Below the pieces are notes generated by a model. It searched no databases, was not told the DNA's origin, and was given only the letters and a program-made list of their open reading frames with translations. This document shows positions 1-11,966 of a DNA stretch of 64,000 bases, piece after piece. Position 1 is the first letter of the stretch; every line of letters starts with the position of its first letter. The stretch spans positions 42,806,907-42,870,906 of the forward strand of contig BTRK01000004.1 in the NCBI GenBank assembly GCA_036245805.1, in the 5' to 3' direction. Made by a program: the position numbers and the translations under genes. Source of the stretch: Pristionchus mayeri. Its lineage: Eukaryota; Nematoda; Chromadorea; Rhabditida; Neodiplogasteridae.

Positions 1-100
1 CCCCTCACCGACGATCGAATGGAGAATGGAGAATGGAGAATGGAGAATGGAGAATGGAGAGAATGGAGAATGGAGAATGGAGAATGGAGAATGGAACTCC
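1..100. repeat. Purine-rich microsatellite (GAGAATG-type)
   Basis: From about position 16 the plus strand is a run of the 7-mer GAGAATG/ATGGAGA with small register slips. It has no coding character. It borders the 120-bp tandem duplication that follows. Confidence 0.85.
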
Positions 101-368
101 CGTATACCAATCGATAATTAGCCATGGGTCACCTATTATTCCGTGGGTCAGATTTATTATTTTGACCTTTGATCTTTGAATTACAGTACGCCAATCAATA
201 ATTAGCATTGGGTCAACTACCGCATACCAATCGATAATTATCCATGGGTCACCTATTATTCCGTGGGTCAGATTTATTATTTTGACCTTTGATCTTTGAA
301 TTACAGTACGCCAATCAATAATTAGCAACGGGTAAACTACAGTACACCATTCGATAATTAGCCATGGG
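101..368. repeat. 120-bp tandem duplication, two full units and a partial third
   Basis: The segment starting CGTATACCAATCGATAATTA at 101 recurs at exactly 221 and again in part from 341. Each unit carries CCATGGGTCA, CCGTGGGTCAGAT and ACAGTACGCCAATC. The same words (AATCGAT, ACAGTAC, CCGTGGGTCAGAT) build the foldback elements at 2998-3734 and 62383-63166, so this is probably a tandem derivative of that family. The open frame across it on the minus strand only reflects the repeat. Confidence 0.8.
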
Positions 369-369
369 C

Positions 370-836
370 CAAAGCTTCTAGAATGTTCGAGAAAGTTAGA
401 AAATGTTCCAAATCTTCTAGAATGTTCCAGAAAGTTTGAAAATATCCCAAAGCTTCTAGAATTTTCCAGAAAGTTAAAAAATATTCCAAACCTTTTAGAA
501 TGTTCGAGAAAGTTCGAAAATGCCCCAACGCTTCTAGGATGTTGCAGAAAGTTTGAAAATGTTCCAAAGCTTCTAGAATGTTCCAGAAAGTTCCTAAGCT
601 TCTAGAATGTTCCAGAAAGTTCGAAAATGTTCCAAAGCTTCTAGAATGTTCCAGAAAGTTCCTAAGCTTCTAGAATGTTCCAGAAAGTTCGAAAATATCC
701 CAAAGCTTCTAGAATGTTCCAGAAAGTTCGAAAATGTTCCAAAGCTTCTAGAATGTTCCAGAAAGTTCCTAAGCTTTTAGAAGATTCCAGAAACGTCGAA
801 AAATTTCTAAAGGGTCTAGCATGTTGAAGAACATTC
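370..836. repeat. 39-bp satellite made of perfect heat-shock-element pentamers
   Basis: About twelve copies of a unit of up to 39 bp occur. Each holds TTCTAGAATGTTCCAGAAAG followed by TTC, which is five alternating TTC and GAA triplets each separated by two bases. That is the textbook HSF1 binding arrangement. Some units are shortened, with CTAAG after the fifth pentamer. A minus-strand open frame over the array is a by-product. HSF binding is inferred from the motif only. Confidence 0.8.
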
Positions 837-837
837 G

Positions 838-2480
838 AAAATGAGAGGGAGAGTAGGAGAGGGGGAAGGAGACACTGAGAGTAGGTGAGACGGATAGAGG
901 GAGTGAGATGGTGAGAGAGTGGGAGGGAGGGAGGGTGAGAGGAAGAGAGAGAAAGGGGGGGAGTTGGAGAGAGGGATAGAAGAGATATGGTGGGAGAGAG
1001 TGAGCGAGAGAGGGAGAAGAGGAGAGAGAGGGAGAGGGTGAGAGGGAAAGAGGGAGAGGGGGGGAGAGGGTGAGGGAGAGAGATAGGGAGAGAGGGGGTG
1101 AGAGAGAGGATGAGAGAGAGGAAGGGAGAGAGGGAGAGAGAGAAGAAGGAGATATATAGATAGAGTTGAGCGCGGGGGAGAGAATAGGAGAGACGAAGAG
1201 ACAATGAAAGATGGAGAGTAGGAGAGAGGGATAGATGGAGAGATATGGTGAGAGAGAGTGAGCGAGAGAGGGAGAAGAGGGGAGAGGGAGAGGGTGAGGG
1301 GGGAGAGAGGGTGAGAGGTTGAGAGAGAGTGAAGGAGAGAGGGAGAGATAGATGGAGAAAATAGAGGGAAAGAGATAGTGAGAATCGCGGGGGAGAGGGT
1401 AAGAGAGAGAGGGAGAGAGGTTGAAAGAGAGTGAAGGAGAGAGGGAGAGGGAAGGAGAGAGGGGGAGAGGAAGAGAGAGGGGGAGCGAGAGAGGGAGAGA
1501 TAGAGAGATGGGGAGAGGTAAGGAGAAATAGATGGAGAAAAACAGAGGGAAATAGATAGTGAGGATCGAGGGGGGGAGAGGTTGAGAGAGAGGGAGGGAG
1601 AGAGGGAGATAGCATAGTGAGGAGCGAGGGGTAGAGAGGGTGAGTGAGGGGGAGAGAGGGGGGAGAGGGAGAGGGGGAGAGAGGGTGAGAGGGAGACAGA
1701 GGGAGAGAGAGAGATGTAGGGAGAGTAGGAGAGAGGGATAGATGGAGAGAGATGGTGAGATAGAGGGAGAGAGGGAGAGAGAGGGTGAGAAAGAGAGATG
1801 AAGAAAAATAGAAGGAAGGATATAGTGAGGAGCGAGGGGGAGAGAGGGTAAGAGAGAGAGAGGTTGAGAGAGAGGGAGGAAGAGAGATGGAGGAAAATAG
1901 AGGGAAAGCTATAGTGAGGAGCGAGGGGGAGAGAGGGTGAGTGAGGGAGAGAGGGGGAGAGGGAGGGGGGGAGGAGAGGGTGAGAGGGAGATAGAGGGAG
2001 AGAGAGATGTAGGGAGAGTAGAAGAGAGGGATAGATGGAGAGAGATGGTGAGATAGAGGGAGGGAGAGAGGGAGAGCGAGAAGACGGAGATATATAGATA
2101 GAGTTGAGCGCGAGGGAGGGAAGAGGAGAGAGGAAGAGACAGAGAAAGATGGAGAGAAGGAGAGAGGGAGAGAGAGAGGAAAGAACGATAGAGAGGTGAG
2201 GAGAGCGAGAGAGAGAGAGCGAGAGAGAGAGAGGGAGAAAGAGCGGGAGACGTAACAGGGTGAGGGATGGAGAGACGGAGAGCGAGGGAGAAGGATAAGG
2301 ATTGGAAGAGGGAGAGAGCGCGAGAAGACGTAGGGTGAGGGAGGTAGATTGAGAGAGAGAAGGAGAGGGAGAGGGAGGGGAGGGGAAAGGTTAGAAGGTG
2401 AGGGAGAGAGAGTGTGTGAGAGAGGGGTAGAGAGGAAGAGAGAGCGAGAGAGTTGGAGAAATAGGGAGAGGGAGAGAACA
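838..2480. repeat. GA-rich low-complexity tract
   Basis: About 1.6 kb of almost pure purine on the plus strand, mainly GAGAGAGGGA words. Higher-order repeats are visible, for example the GAGGAGCGAGGGG block near 1619 recurs near 1919. The part from 1613 belongs to the left arm of palindrome P1; 838-1612 lies outside it. Long frames through it encode only Ser/Leu/Pro or Arg/Glu runs and are not genes. Confidence 0.9.
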
Positions 2481-2997
2481 AGGAACCCGCCAGTCGATTG
2501 CGCGCGCCGTGGCAGGCGCGATCGGCTGGTATATTATGAGAGCCTCTCTGAGAGGATTCACCATAGGCCGTACAACGAAAAACAAAGTTCTGATTTTAAG
2601 TTCTCCCTAGGTGTAACTTTTCACGTAGAGTTCGAAAATCGACCTTAGAAAGCCGTATCCCTGACCCCTAATTTCCTGTGGGACGCCTCAACGGCGAGGT
2701 CAGTTTTTGTAAATCGTGAATGGCTACTCCAAACCTCATGCATGTGTAGTAAATCTGAAAGATCTCGATGAGATAAGCATTTTTACTGTTGAAAGTGAAA
2801 AGCTAGCAAATCTGTGAAAAAAATATGGCAATTATTATGAAAATAAATATAACCAAATTGCCGCCCTGAAAAATTTTCCGGTAAAAGGTAGAAAATAAAC
2901 TTTTTCATTCGATTCCTCGTTCAAAATTACCCCTAGGTGCAACATTTCGTTTTGATCGGCGTGAACAGATGAATTGATTTTAACCTCCGAACCATAG

Positions 2998-3734
2998 GTG
3001 TCCAGGAATGGCGGCGAGGGGGGGGGGGGGTACTGAGCGCCGCCCAAAATTTGGGGCGGTGCACAAGCATGAATAGGGGTCATGGTAAAATCGATAATAA
3101 ATCATGATAGGTCAAGACTAAGTACCGTACCCAATCGATAGTACAGTACCTCCAGATACCGTATATGGCTACCGTAACCCTCGAGCATCACTAACTGACT
3201 TTATTTCCAAAAAATCAAAGTACCGTACCCAAATGAAATAATCAAAGTTCCGTAATCAATCGATGGTACAGTACCCCAAAATACCGTATACCGCTACCGT
3301 AACCCCGGAATATCGCGAACTAACTTTATTTTTATAAAAATAAATTACCATGACCAATCGATAGTACAGTACCCCTAGATACCGTATACCACTACCGTAA
3401 CCTAGCGCAACCCTCCAATATCGCAAACTAACTTTATTTTTTAAAAGTCCTGGTACCGTGCCAAATCGATTCTACAGTGCCCAAGTAACTACCGTAACCT
3501 AGTTCCGTGGGTCAGATCCAGTTCCTTGGGTCAAACATTTTTCTAAAAATCCAAAATCGAAAAAAAATAATGTTAATTATATTTCCGTATAATTAATGTA
3601 GATCTTTTGATCTGTTTCGGATCTTTAGAAAAATTTTCGATTTTTTTAGAAAAATGTTTGAAGGAACTGGATCTGACCCACGGAACTGGGTTACGGTAGT
3701 TACCTGGGTACTGTAGAATCGATTGGGCACGGCA
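2998..3734. mobile_element. Foldback element with a G-tract end (P1 left arm)
   Basis: It starts GTGTCCAGGAATGGCGGCGA followed by 13 G. About four repeats with a period near 100 bp follow, each carrying AATCGATNNTACAGTACC and ACCGTAACC words. Around 3600 the sequence folds on itself: GTGGGTCAGATCCAGTTCCT at 3507 is inverted near 3665. The inverted half is truncated at about 3734. A relative with better paired halves sits at 62383-63166. No protein is encoded. Non-autonomous foldback/MITE is inferred from structure. Confidence 0.7.
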
Positions 3735-3837
3735 ACCGCAAGTGTGAGAAGAATACCATCTAGCATCCCTATTGAATGAGAACACATGTAGAAAGAATGG
3801 AGGGGCTTAGTGCAAAATGATCAATGTGTACCAAACG

Positions 3838-4104
3838 AATTGCAGTTTGCTGTAACGACATGTGTCATTTTATGGATGAATGGAGAAGAGAATGGAGGGC
3901 ATATGAGCCATTTTAAAGCATTAGTTTTTTTCTCGCATCTCACTTGCCTTCATATTTGACTCCTTTCCTTCTCGATTATTAACTGAATTCACATTTCTTA
4001 AACTTTTAAAATTTTATGAAAAACTTACCGTCGTTTACTCCGACTCTCTAACTCGTGTCTTCGCAGAGATTCAACACACATTATATTTGTCAAACTTTAA
4101 AAAG
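3838..4104 (+). repeat. Dispersed repeat ending in an exon-like block (copy A)
   Basis: Shares with 37620-37932 and 42850-43226 a block containing TGCAGTTTGYTGTAACGACA and ATTTTATGGATGAATGGAGA, then a T-rich stretch, then an exon-like end. That end is 4031-4104: TCGTTTACTCCGACTCTC to AAAG followed by GTGAGC, open in frame 3 as VYSDSLTRVF and onwards for 24 codons. The acceptor here is TTACCG rather than TTTCAG, so it is probably dead. A mirror copy lies in the other P1 arm near 12430-12700. Confidence 0.5.
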
Positions 4105-4571
4105 GTGAGCATGCACTAGAGCTGCATTATCATTCACTTATCGAGAAAATACATGTAGAAAGAATGGAGGGGCTTAATGAAAACCCAGTATACAAAACTC
4201 AGTTTATCTGCATCCCATTAATGTTTTCAGGCGACCGCATGTGCCCTGAAGCTTCATCGATTTTCTCCCTACTCTCCCGGTGCTGGTGACGTATTGTATG
4301 TTACGAATGGCATATCAGTGCGTTCGCCTAAGAATCGCACATCTGCCGGCACAGCAAAAAGAGTCACATTGAGATTTTTATAGTTTATGATAGCTATGGG
4401 TTCCTTCTTTTGATTTTTGTACTTGTCATGTTTCAGAATGTCTAATTTGCATAATTACGCATGCCCAAATTGAAGCGCTATTCTTACACTTTCATTCACA
4501 ACACATCGGAAAAATATCCGCAAAATATGAAAACTTGGTGATAGACCCATCTTGATGCGCTCTATCTGAAT

Positions 4572-5079
4572 CTGTTGTTCGTTCTTGAAAAATCGGAATT
4601 GTAAAATTTCATTATTTTTTCAGAGATTTTTTTCTCGAATACGAAACAAAAAACCTAGCTGGATTTTTGATATGTTGTTAGGCATGATGAGATTTATCCA
4701 GAAATAATTAGTTGTATAATTAGTTTGTCATGTGACTGAAAACTTCCGTTCTGGCCTGCTTGTTGGTCAACTCCATGTTTCAATGGAAAGTATTATTGTA
4801 GAGAACGTTTTTCAATTAAAGAAGCAATTGTCTATACAACACGCCAGTGAAACATACTCGATGTTGACAAACGAGCAGGCCAGAACGGACGTTTTCAGTC
4901 ACATGAAAAACTAATTATACAACCACTAAAATGGACCGACATATTTTTTCTGGATAAATCTCATCATGCCTAACAACATATCAAAAATCCAGCTAGGTTT
5001 TTTGTTTCGTATTCGAGAAAAAAATCTCTGAAAAAATAATGAAATTTTACAATTCCGATTTTTCAAGAACGAACAACAG
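4572..5079. mobile_element. Foldback MITE, 508 bp (P1 left arm)
   Basis: It begins CTGTTGTTCGTTCTTGAAAA and ends with its reverse complement. Long arms meet around an inner hairpin bounded by CATGTGACTGAAAAC and GTTTTCAGTCACATG. The loop at 4732-4914 is open for 60 codons, but only because the arms mirror each other. No transposase. Class not determined. Confidence 0.75.
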
Positions 5080-5731
5080 GGGTTGTATTATTTCATCAAT
5101 TTCGGAAAGTTCCGAAAATAATTTCGGCTTTCCGAAATTAATTTCGCGCGCACGTTGGAGGATAGAGCGGTTTGCCGAAAATGAGAGCGACCTCGCCAAT
5201 TCCGAATTTCGGCAGAATGACCGATGAATTGGGCGAATCAACGGGGAATATTTCGGCACTCTATTTGGAGTGATGAAAATTGGGAAAGGAGCACAAAGGA
5301 AATTCGGCAACGATTTCGGCATTTCGGAATTCGATTTTCGCGCTAGTGAAGTGGGGCTCTCTTTTCATTACAGTAGGACATTGCAACCTCTCGATAGAAT
5401 ATCATTGGATCATTAAAAGGTAGCGTCGTGCGGGAACCGCTAACGGATGGAGTAGGGGGCCCCCTTAATGGTATTCTATCGAATAGAGCCTGTTAAGTCC
5501 GTACAATATCTAGCCCACCTGGGACCCTCTTTCGAACCCATTTAGCTAGGCCATGCGAAATAGAAGACAGGAGGCCGGGCGAGGAAGATTGGATCCTTGC
5601 GGGTTCTGCAATCCTCCCCTCCCTTCTAACAGAGGTTGCGAAGCCCGCGGTCAAGCATAATTGGGAAAATAGCTCAGCGAAAATAATTGTCCACATTCCT
5701 CATTCATTTCACTCTCACTGAATAGTTGCAT

Positions 5732-5790
5732 GTCTCCGTGGCAGAGTGGTATTGCTCTCGCTTTGTCAGTTCGATCCCAAATGATTCCAC
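5732..5790 (+). other. tRNA-like remnant (A and B boxes, no anticodon arm)
   Basis: GTCTCCGTGGCAGAGTGGTA looks like a tRNA 5' half with an A box (TGGCAGAGTGG). AGTTCGATCCC, close to a B box, follows after only about 27 bases. The spacing is too short for an anticodon arm and the acceptor ends do not pair. It is probably a pseudogene or a tRNA-derived SINE head. Mirrored at 10628-10686. Confidence 0.45.
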
Positions 5791-6718
5791 GTTATTTTGC
5801 CACCCTTGTTCAACATTTCGGAAATCGGCAATTCCCGAAAAAATTCGGCATTCCAAAAATTTCAGCATTGCCGAAATCGTAGAAAGAATACCGCCCTAGA
5901 TTCGGATAGCGCGCATCAAGATGTGTCTAAAATCAAGTTTTCATATTTTTCGGATATTTTTCCAATGTGTTGTGAAGGAAAGTGTACAAATTGCACTTAC
6001 ATTTGAGCATGCGTAATTATGCAAATTAGAAATGCTGAAACATGGCAAGTACAGAAATCGAAAAAAAGTACCCATTGCTATCATAAACTCTAAAAATTTC
6101 AATGTGCTTCTTTTCACTGTACCGGTTTTCTCGAAAATTGTGCGATTCTTAGACGAATACACTGATATGCATTTGGTTGAAACTAATGATTGCAGGGGTG
6201 AAGATATTCATTCAAGGGACCAGGAAAATATGCATCCGCTATTCAATATGAAACGTCGTTTCTGAGCGGAATGGCTCGCTTACAGATGCTAATCCACAGC
6301 TCTAATCAGGAGGATCAGCAACATTTAATTACCCAAATTTAAGACTGAATTTAATGGTTTAAATACCCAAGTCGGTTGTTCAAGTTTGGGGAGGGTCACC
6401 TGACATTGGTGATTTTCCGCTCATCCGAAGTACGGAATTAATCACCTCAAGCAGCGAAACGTCGCGTTCGTTGTTGTAGAGCTGTTTATTAATCGATTTA
6501 TCATTTATCGAGCTTTTAGCGAATATAAATTGCCACAATTCCTATTCCGTTGTGTATGCCGTTGCGGTAAATCATTCGATGTATGGTCTTTCATCTTTAT
6601 CTGATCCGATCCATGCGCGCATACATTATTCACACATTATTTTTCCTCACTCTCATCGCGCCAATCATTTTGGCTCTATTATCATCCCTTTTTAAAGTTG
6701 AATACCATTTATTTTCAG

Positions 6719-6789
6719 TCGCCTATTCCGCCTCATCTAAATACTTCATCTTAGCGTTGGCAATTGACTCATTTTCAACTGTCCAGAAG
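6719..6789 (+). repeat. Exon-like block (copy B)
   Basis: Bounded by TTTCAG at 6713-6718 and a donor-like GTGAAC at 6790. Frame 3 is open for 23 codons, starting AYSASSKYFI. It is related to 34615, 38931 and 43153. Whether it is a live exon cannot be told; its mirror lies in the P1 right arm near 9629-9699. Confidence 0.4.
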
Positions 6790-7375
6790 GTGAACCAATC
6801 TCAACTATATTTGCACACAGTTTATATTTTTTGGGGCAAAATACGGATCCTCCATATGATAGACAAGCTCACAAGGCATCAATCTGCATGGTATACATGT
6901 GTAAGAAGCTCGTATGTGCAGCCAAAGCTAATCGATCAGATGTTAATCTTCTCCCGATACAACATGCATGACCGGACAATTATGTAGTGAATATTGTTGC
7001 CTGCTCGAACTATTCATGATCAATCTGAACAATAACAAAATTATTTGAAGTATTGGATAAACTATCCTATGTATTTCTTCCTTCTCTTACGGATCATCAT
7101 AATTCACATCATTCTTGTATCGAACTCAATACAATGAATAGTTTATTTTTTGAACAACAAGTGTCGAATTGATGAAAGTGACGCTACTCTTAAAGAAAAT
7201 GTTGTACGAATAGACAGCCGTACGAATGTATCAGAAAATCACCAGTGTGGAGCGATTCACACCTTGCTTTTCTTTCCCGATGCGAGAGAATGTGATGTAA
7301 AAATTACAAGATATGGCGAGAGACGGAGGAGAGGGGGGGTGTGAATCAATCCTCTTTCGTGCACTATGTGTTTGC

Positions 7376-9039
7376 TTAAAACGCATTCTCTGTAAGACTG
7401 AGACAGACCCTCTCAGGGGGTGGCACAAGGATTCAAAATGGTGGTATCGAGCTGAAACTTTGGGAGGGTAACACCTATGGGTAGGGTACTCTTCCACCTA
7501 AGCGGGAGTACGGTAGCTCAACTTTTTGACCTACCAAAGTCGAAAAATAAAAGTGATTTTGAGGACATGTGTTATACATCATTCGAAAGAGTATCAAAAG
7601 TTGTGCCTAAATCTCGCTTACCGCCCAATTTCATGCACATATGACTGACTTACGACTTAAAACGTTCATTTTCAGAAGGTTTTTGATTTTTCTATCTACA
7701 AAGATGCAATTTGCACTCGATAATTTTGAGTCGTGTCGACTCAGTTTTCAATTCTGCATCTATTAAAAATTTTAAAATACAACATTTCGGGCACCAAAGC
7801 TTCCGTTTTCCATGTTTTCTAACACTCAATCGCAGACCAGGGTTCGAATCCGGCCGACGGAATGTACTTTTGCCAATTTTAAATCTTGTGTTTCAATGTG
7901 TTTTTCTACAATGTCCATCGAAATACGAATACTTTTAATGTTTGTTCACTTAAAATATATGTTTTTATTCTATTCGAACAATACAATTCGTGAACACGTC
8001 AACGAAAATGTATTTCCGCGATCACTTCTACTATAACGGCAAGCCATGTGTCGAAAAAGGTGGATATTTCTTGCAATTGTGAATTTATTATTGTTTTATG
8101 CAATGTAAACCTTATCAGAGTCGCCGTTGGTCATGATTATCACCATCCTGGCGCAGTTCTTACAATAATCGTCATTTTGTGCTGCTGTCGACGGAGAACA
8201 TCGAGGAGCTTGCCAACAGAGCAAATCGAACAGCTTGTCGAGATCGAGATGCATGGATTGGTGAGATTTAGAACATCTATATACAAATATGAATCCCTTA
8301 TTAACTCACTTTGGTATTTGTAAATTTATTTCTTTTCAAGAGTGAGCCATCGTCACACTCGAGCGATTAGGTTTGAGGAAATACATTTTTGTTGACGTGT
8401 TCACGAATTGTATTGTTCGAATAGAATAAAAACATATATTTTAAGTGAATAAACATTAAAAGTATTCGTATTTCGATGGACATTGTAGAAAAACACATTG
8501 AAACACAAGATTTAAAATTGGCAAAAGTACATTCCGTCGGCCGGATTCGAACCCTGGTCTGCGATTGAGTGTTAGAAAACATGGAAAACGGAAGCTTTGG
8601 TGCCCGAAATGTTGTATTTTAAAATTTTTAATAGATGCAGAATTGAAAACTGAGTCGACACGACTCAAAATTAGCGAGTGCAAATTGCATCTTTGTAGAT
8701 AGAAAAATCAAAAACCTTCTGAAAATGAACGTTTTAAGTCGTAAGTCAGTCATATGTGCATGAAATTGGGCGGTAAGCGAAATTTAGGCACAACTTTTGA
8801 TACTCTTTCGAATGATGTATAACACATGTCCTCAAAATCACAAAAATCACAAAATTTTCAAATTTTATTTTTCGACTTTGGTAGGTCAAAAAGTTGAGCT
8901 ACCGTACTCCCGCTTAGGTGGAAGAGTACCCTACCCATAGGTGTTACCCTCCCAAAGTTTCAGCTCGATACTACCATTTTAAATCCTTGTGCCACCGCCT
9001 GAGAGGGTCTGTCTCAGTCTTACAGAGAATGCGTTTTAA
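7376..9039. mobile_element. TTAA-flanked foldback element at the centre of P1
   Basis: TTAA at 7376 is followed by AACGCATTCTCTGTAAG; the mirror image ends in TTAA at 9036-9039. Half-elements of about 640-660 bp flank the 359-bp spacer. The same terminus recurs at 19346 and at 43620/46750, each time next to TTAA. Each half contains a B-box-like GGGTTCGAATCC (7838 and 8552). No transposase is encoded. TTAA target duplication is typical of Kolobok and piggyBac superfamilies; the superfamily here is inferred. Confidence 0.7.
8018..8376. other. Unique spacer of P1
   Basis: The only part of P1 without a mirror copy. It has short frames in both directions. A stretch near 8190-8261 reads TENIEELANRANR and ends in a donor-like GTGAG, but no family is recognised. 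It is the natural place for PCR primers to test the palindrome. Confidence 0.6.
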
Positions 9040-10627
9040 GCAAACACATAGTGCACGAAAGAGGATTGATTCACACCCCCCCCCTCTCCTCCGTCTCTCG
9101 CCATATCTTGTAATTTTTACATCACATTCTCTCGCATCGGGAAAGAAAAGCAAGGTGTGAATCGCTCCACACTGGTGATTTTCTGATACATTCGTACGGC
9201 TGTCTATTCGTACAACATTTTCTTTAAGAGTAGCGTCACTTTCATCAATTCGACACTTGTTGTTCAAAAAATAAACTATTCATTGTATTGAGTTCGATAC
9301 AAGAATGATGTGAATTATGATGATCCGTAAGAGAAGGAAGAAATACATAGGATAGTTTATCCAATACTTCAAATAATTTTGTTATTGTTCAGATTGATCA
9401 TGAATAGTTCGAGCAGGCAACAATATTCACTACATAATTGTCCGGTCATGCATGTTGTATCGGGAGAAGATTAACATCTGATCGATTAGCTTTGGCTGCA
9501 CATACGAGCTTCTTACACATGTATACCATGCAGATTGATGCCTTGTGAGCTTGTCTATCATATGGAGGATCCGTATTTTGTCCCAAAAAATATAAACTGT
9601 GTGCAAATATAGTTGAGATTGGTTCACCTTCTGGACAGTTGAAAATGAGTCAATTGCCAACGCTAAGATGAAGTATTTAGATGAGGCGGAATAGGCGACT
9701 GAAAATAAATGGTATTCAACTTTAAAAAAGGGATGATAATAGAGCCAAAATGATTGGCGCGATGAGAGTGAGGAAAAATAATGTGTGAATAATGTATGCG
9801 CGCATGGATCGGATCAGATAAAGATGAAAGACCATACATCGAATGATTTACCGCAACGGCATACACAACGGAATAGGAATTGTGGCAATTTATATTCGCT
9901 AAAAGCTCGATAAATGATAAATCGATTAATAAACAGCTCTACAACAACGAACGCGACGTTTCGCTGCTTGAGGTGATTAATTCCGTACTTCGGATGAGCG
10001 GAAAATCACCAATGTCAGGTGACCCTCCCCAAACTTGAACAACCGACTTGGGTATTTAAACCATTAAATTCAGTCTTAAATTTGGGTAATTAAATGTTGC
10101 TGATCCTCCTGATTAGAGCTGTGGATTAGCATCTGTAAGCGAGCCATTCCGCTCAGAAACGACGTTTCATATTGAATAGCGGATGCATATTTTCCTGGTC
10201 CCTTGAATGAATATCTTCACCCCTGCAATCATTAGTTTCAACCAAATGCATATCAGTGTATTCGTCTAAGAATCGCACAATTTTCGAGAAAACCGGTACA
10301 GTGAAAAGAAGCACATTGAAATTTTTAGAGTTTATGATAGCTATGGGTACTTTTTTTCGATTTCTGTACTTGCCATGTTTCAGCATTTCTAATTTGCATA
10401 ATTACGCATGCTCAAATGTAAGTGCAATTTGTACACTTTCCTTCACAACACATTGGAAAAATATCCGAAAAATATGAAAACTTGATTTTAGACACATCTT
10501 GATGCGCGCTATCCGAATCTAGGGCGGTATTCTTTCTACGATTTCGGCAATGCTGAAATTTTTGGAATGCCGAATTTTTTCGGGAATTGCCGATTTCCGA
10601 AATGTTGAACAAGGGTGGCAAAATAAC

Positions 10628-10686
10628 GCGGAATCATTTGGGATCGAACTGACAAAGCGAGAGCAATACCACTCTGCCACGGAGAC
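10628..10686 (-). other. tRNA-like remnant, P1 right arm copy
   Basis: Reverse-complement copy of 5732-5790, with at least one base change in the 3' part (CGCGGAATCAT against CGTGGAATCAT). The same internal promoter-like boxes are kept. Confidence 0.4.
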
Positions 10687-10770
10687 ATGCAACTATTCAG
10701 TGAGAGTGAAATGAATGAGGAATGTGGACAATTATTTTCGCTGAGCTATTTTCCCAATTATGCTTGACCG

Positions 10771-10925
10771 ACTGAAAGTCTAGAACTTTTATTAAAGCTT
10801 CAAATGTTTCACTACATCGACCGGGCACCTACCATCGAGAGGTCACAGTGACCTTGTGGCTGTACCGTCGCCATAGTGAACGTACTAGTGTTGGCCATTA
10901 GGGCGTTACAGGGCCCGTGATTTCG
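10771..10925. other. 155-bp segment present only in the P1 right arm
   Basis: Left arm near 5655 reads AAGCCCGCGGTCAAGC continuously. The right arm has 155 extra bases between CTTGACCG and CGGGCTTCG. Only a CG microhomology is visible at the junction, so deletion from the left arm is as likely as insertion. The segment has no recognised gene. Confidence 0.8.
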
Positions 10926-11486
10926 CGGGCTTCGCAACCTCTGTTAGAAGGGAGGGGAGGATTGCAGAACCCGCAAGGATCCAATCTTCCTCGCCCGGCC
11001 TCCTGTCTTCTATTTCGCATGGCCTAGCTAAATGGGTTCGAAAGAGGGTCCCAGGTGGGCTAGATATTGTACGGACTTAACAGGCTCTATTCGATAGAAT
11101 ACCATTAAGGGGGCCCCCTACTCCATCCGTTAGCGGTTCCCGCACGACGCTACCTTTTAATGATCCAATGATATTCTATCGAGAGGTTGCAATGTCCTAC
11201 TGTAATGAAAAGAGAGCCCCACTTCACTAGCGCGAAAATCGAATTCCGAAATGCCGAAATCGTTGCCGAATTTCCTTTGTGCTCCTTTCCCAATTTTCAT
11301 CACTCCAAATAGAGTGCCGAAATATTCCCCGTTGATTCGCCCAATTCATCGGTCATTCTGCCGAAATTTTCGGAATTGGCGAGGTCGCTCTCATTTTCGG
11401 CAAACCGCTCTATCCTCCAACGTGCGCGCGAAATTAATTTCGGAAAGCCGAAATTATTTTCGGAACTTGCCGAAATTGATGAAAAT

Positions 11487-11966
11487 TGTAAAATTTCATT
11501 ATTTTTTCAGAGATTTTTTTCTCGAATACGAAACAAAAAACCTAGCTGGATTTTTGATATGTTGTTAGGCATGATGAGATTTATCCAGAAAAAATATGTC
11601 GGTCCATTTTAGTGGTTGTATAATTAGTTTTTCATGTGACTGAAAACGTCCGTTCTGGCCTGCTCGTTTGTCAACATCGAGTATGTTTCACTGGCGTGTT
11701 GTATAGACAATTGCTTCTTTAATTGAAAAACGTTCTCTACAATAATACTTTCCATTGAAACATGGAGTTGACCAACGAGCAGGCCAGAACGGAAGTTTTC
11801 AGTCACATGACAAACTAATTATACAACTAATTATTTCTGGATAAATCTCATCATGCCTAACAACATATCAAAAATCCAGCTAGGTTTTTTGTTTCGTATT
11901 CGAGAAAAAAATCTCTGAAAAAATAATGAAATTTTAGAATTCCGATTTTGCAAGAACGAACAACAG
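11487..11966. mobile_element. Foldback MITE (P1 right arm copy)
   Basis: Reverse-complement counterpart of 4572-5079. The centre-proximal end has lost about 35 bp relative to the left copy: the TTCAAGAACGAACAACAG terminus is missing next to GAAATTGATGAAAATTG. The distal end ending GAACGAACAACAG at 11966 is intact. Confidence 0.7.

Larger units (their letters stand above)
4310..6175. repeat. Nested imperfect inverted repeat within the P1 left arm
   Basis: The segment 4310-4570 (GCATATCAGTG to CGCTCTATCTGAATC) is matched in reverse complement by 5895-6170 at moderate divergence. The near-perfect foldback 4572-5079 lies between them. The P1 right arm repeats the arrangement, so this DNA is palindromic at three scales. 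Confidence 0.65.

Noticed and set aside
662..1615. 317-codon minus-strand frame in GA-rich DNA
   Set aside because: Composition is only Ser, Leu, Pro and a few others, dictated by the CT-rich strand; part overlaps the heat-shock-element satellite. No start context, no domain.
4732..4914. 60-codon frame in the P1 arms
   Set aside because: Lies wholly within a hairpin MITE and mirrors itself; no independent coding evidence.
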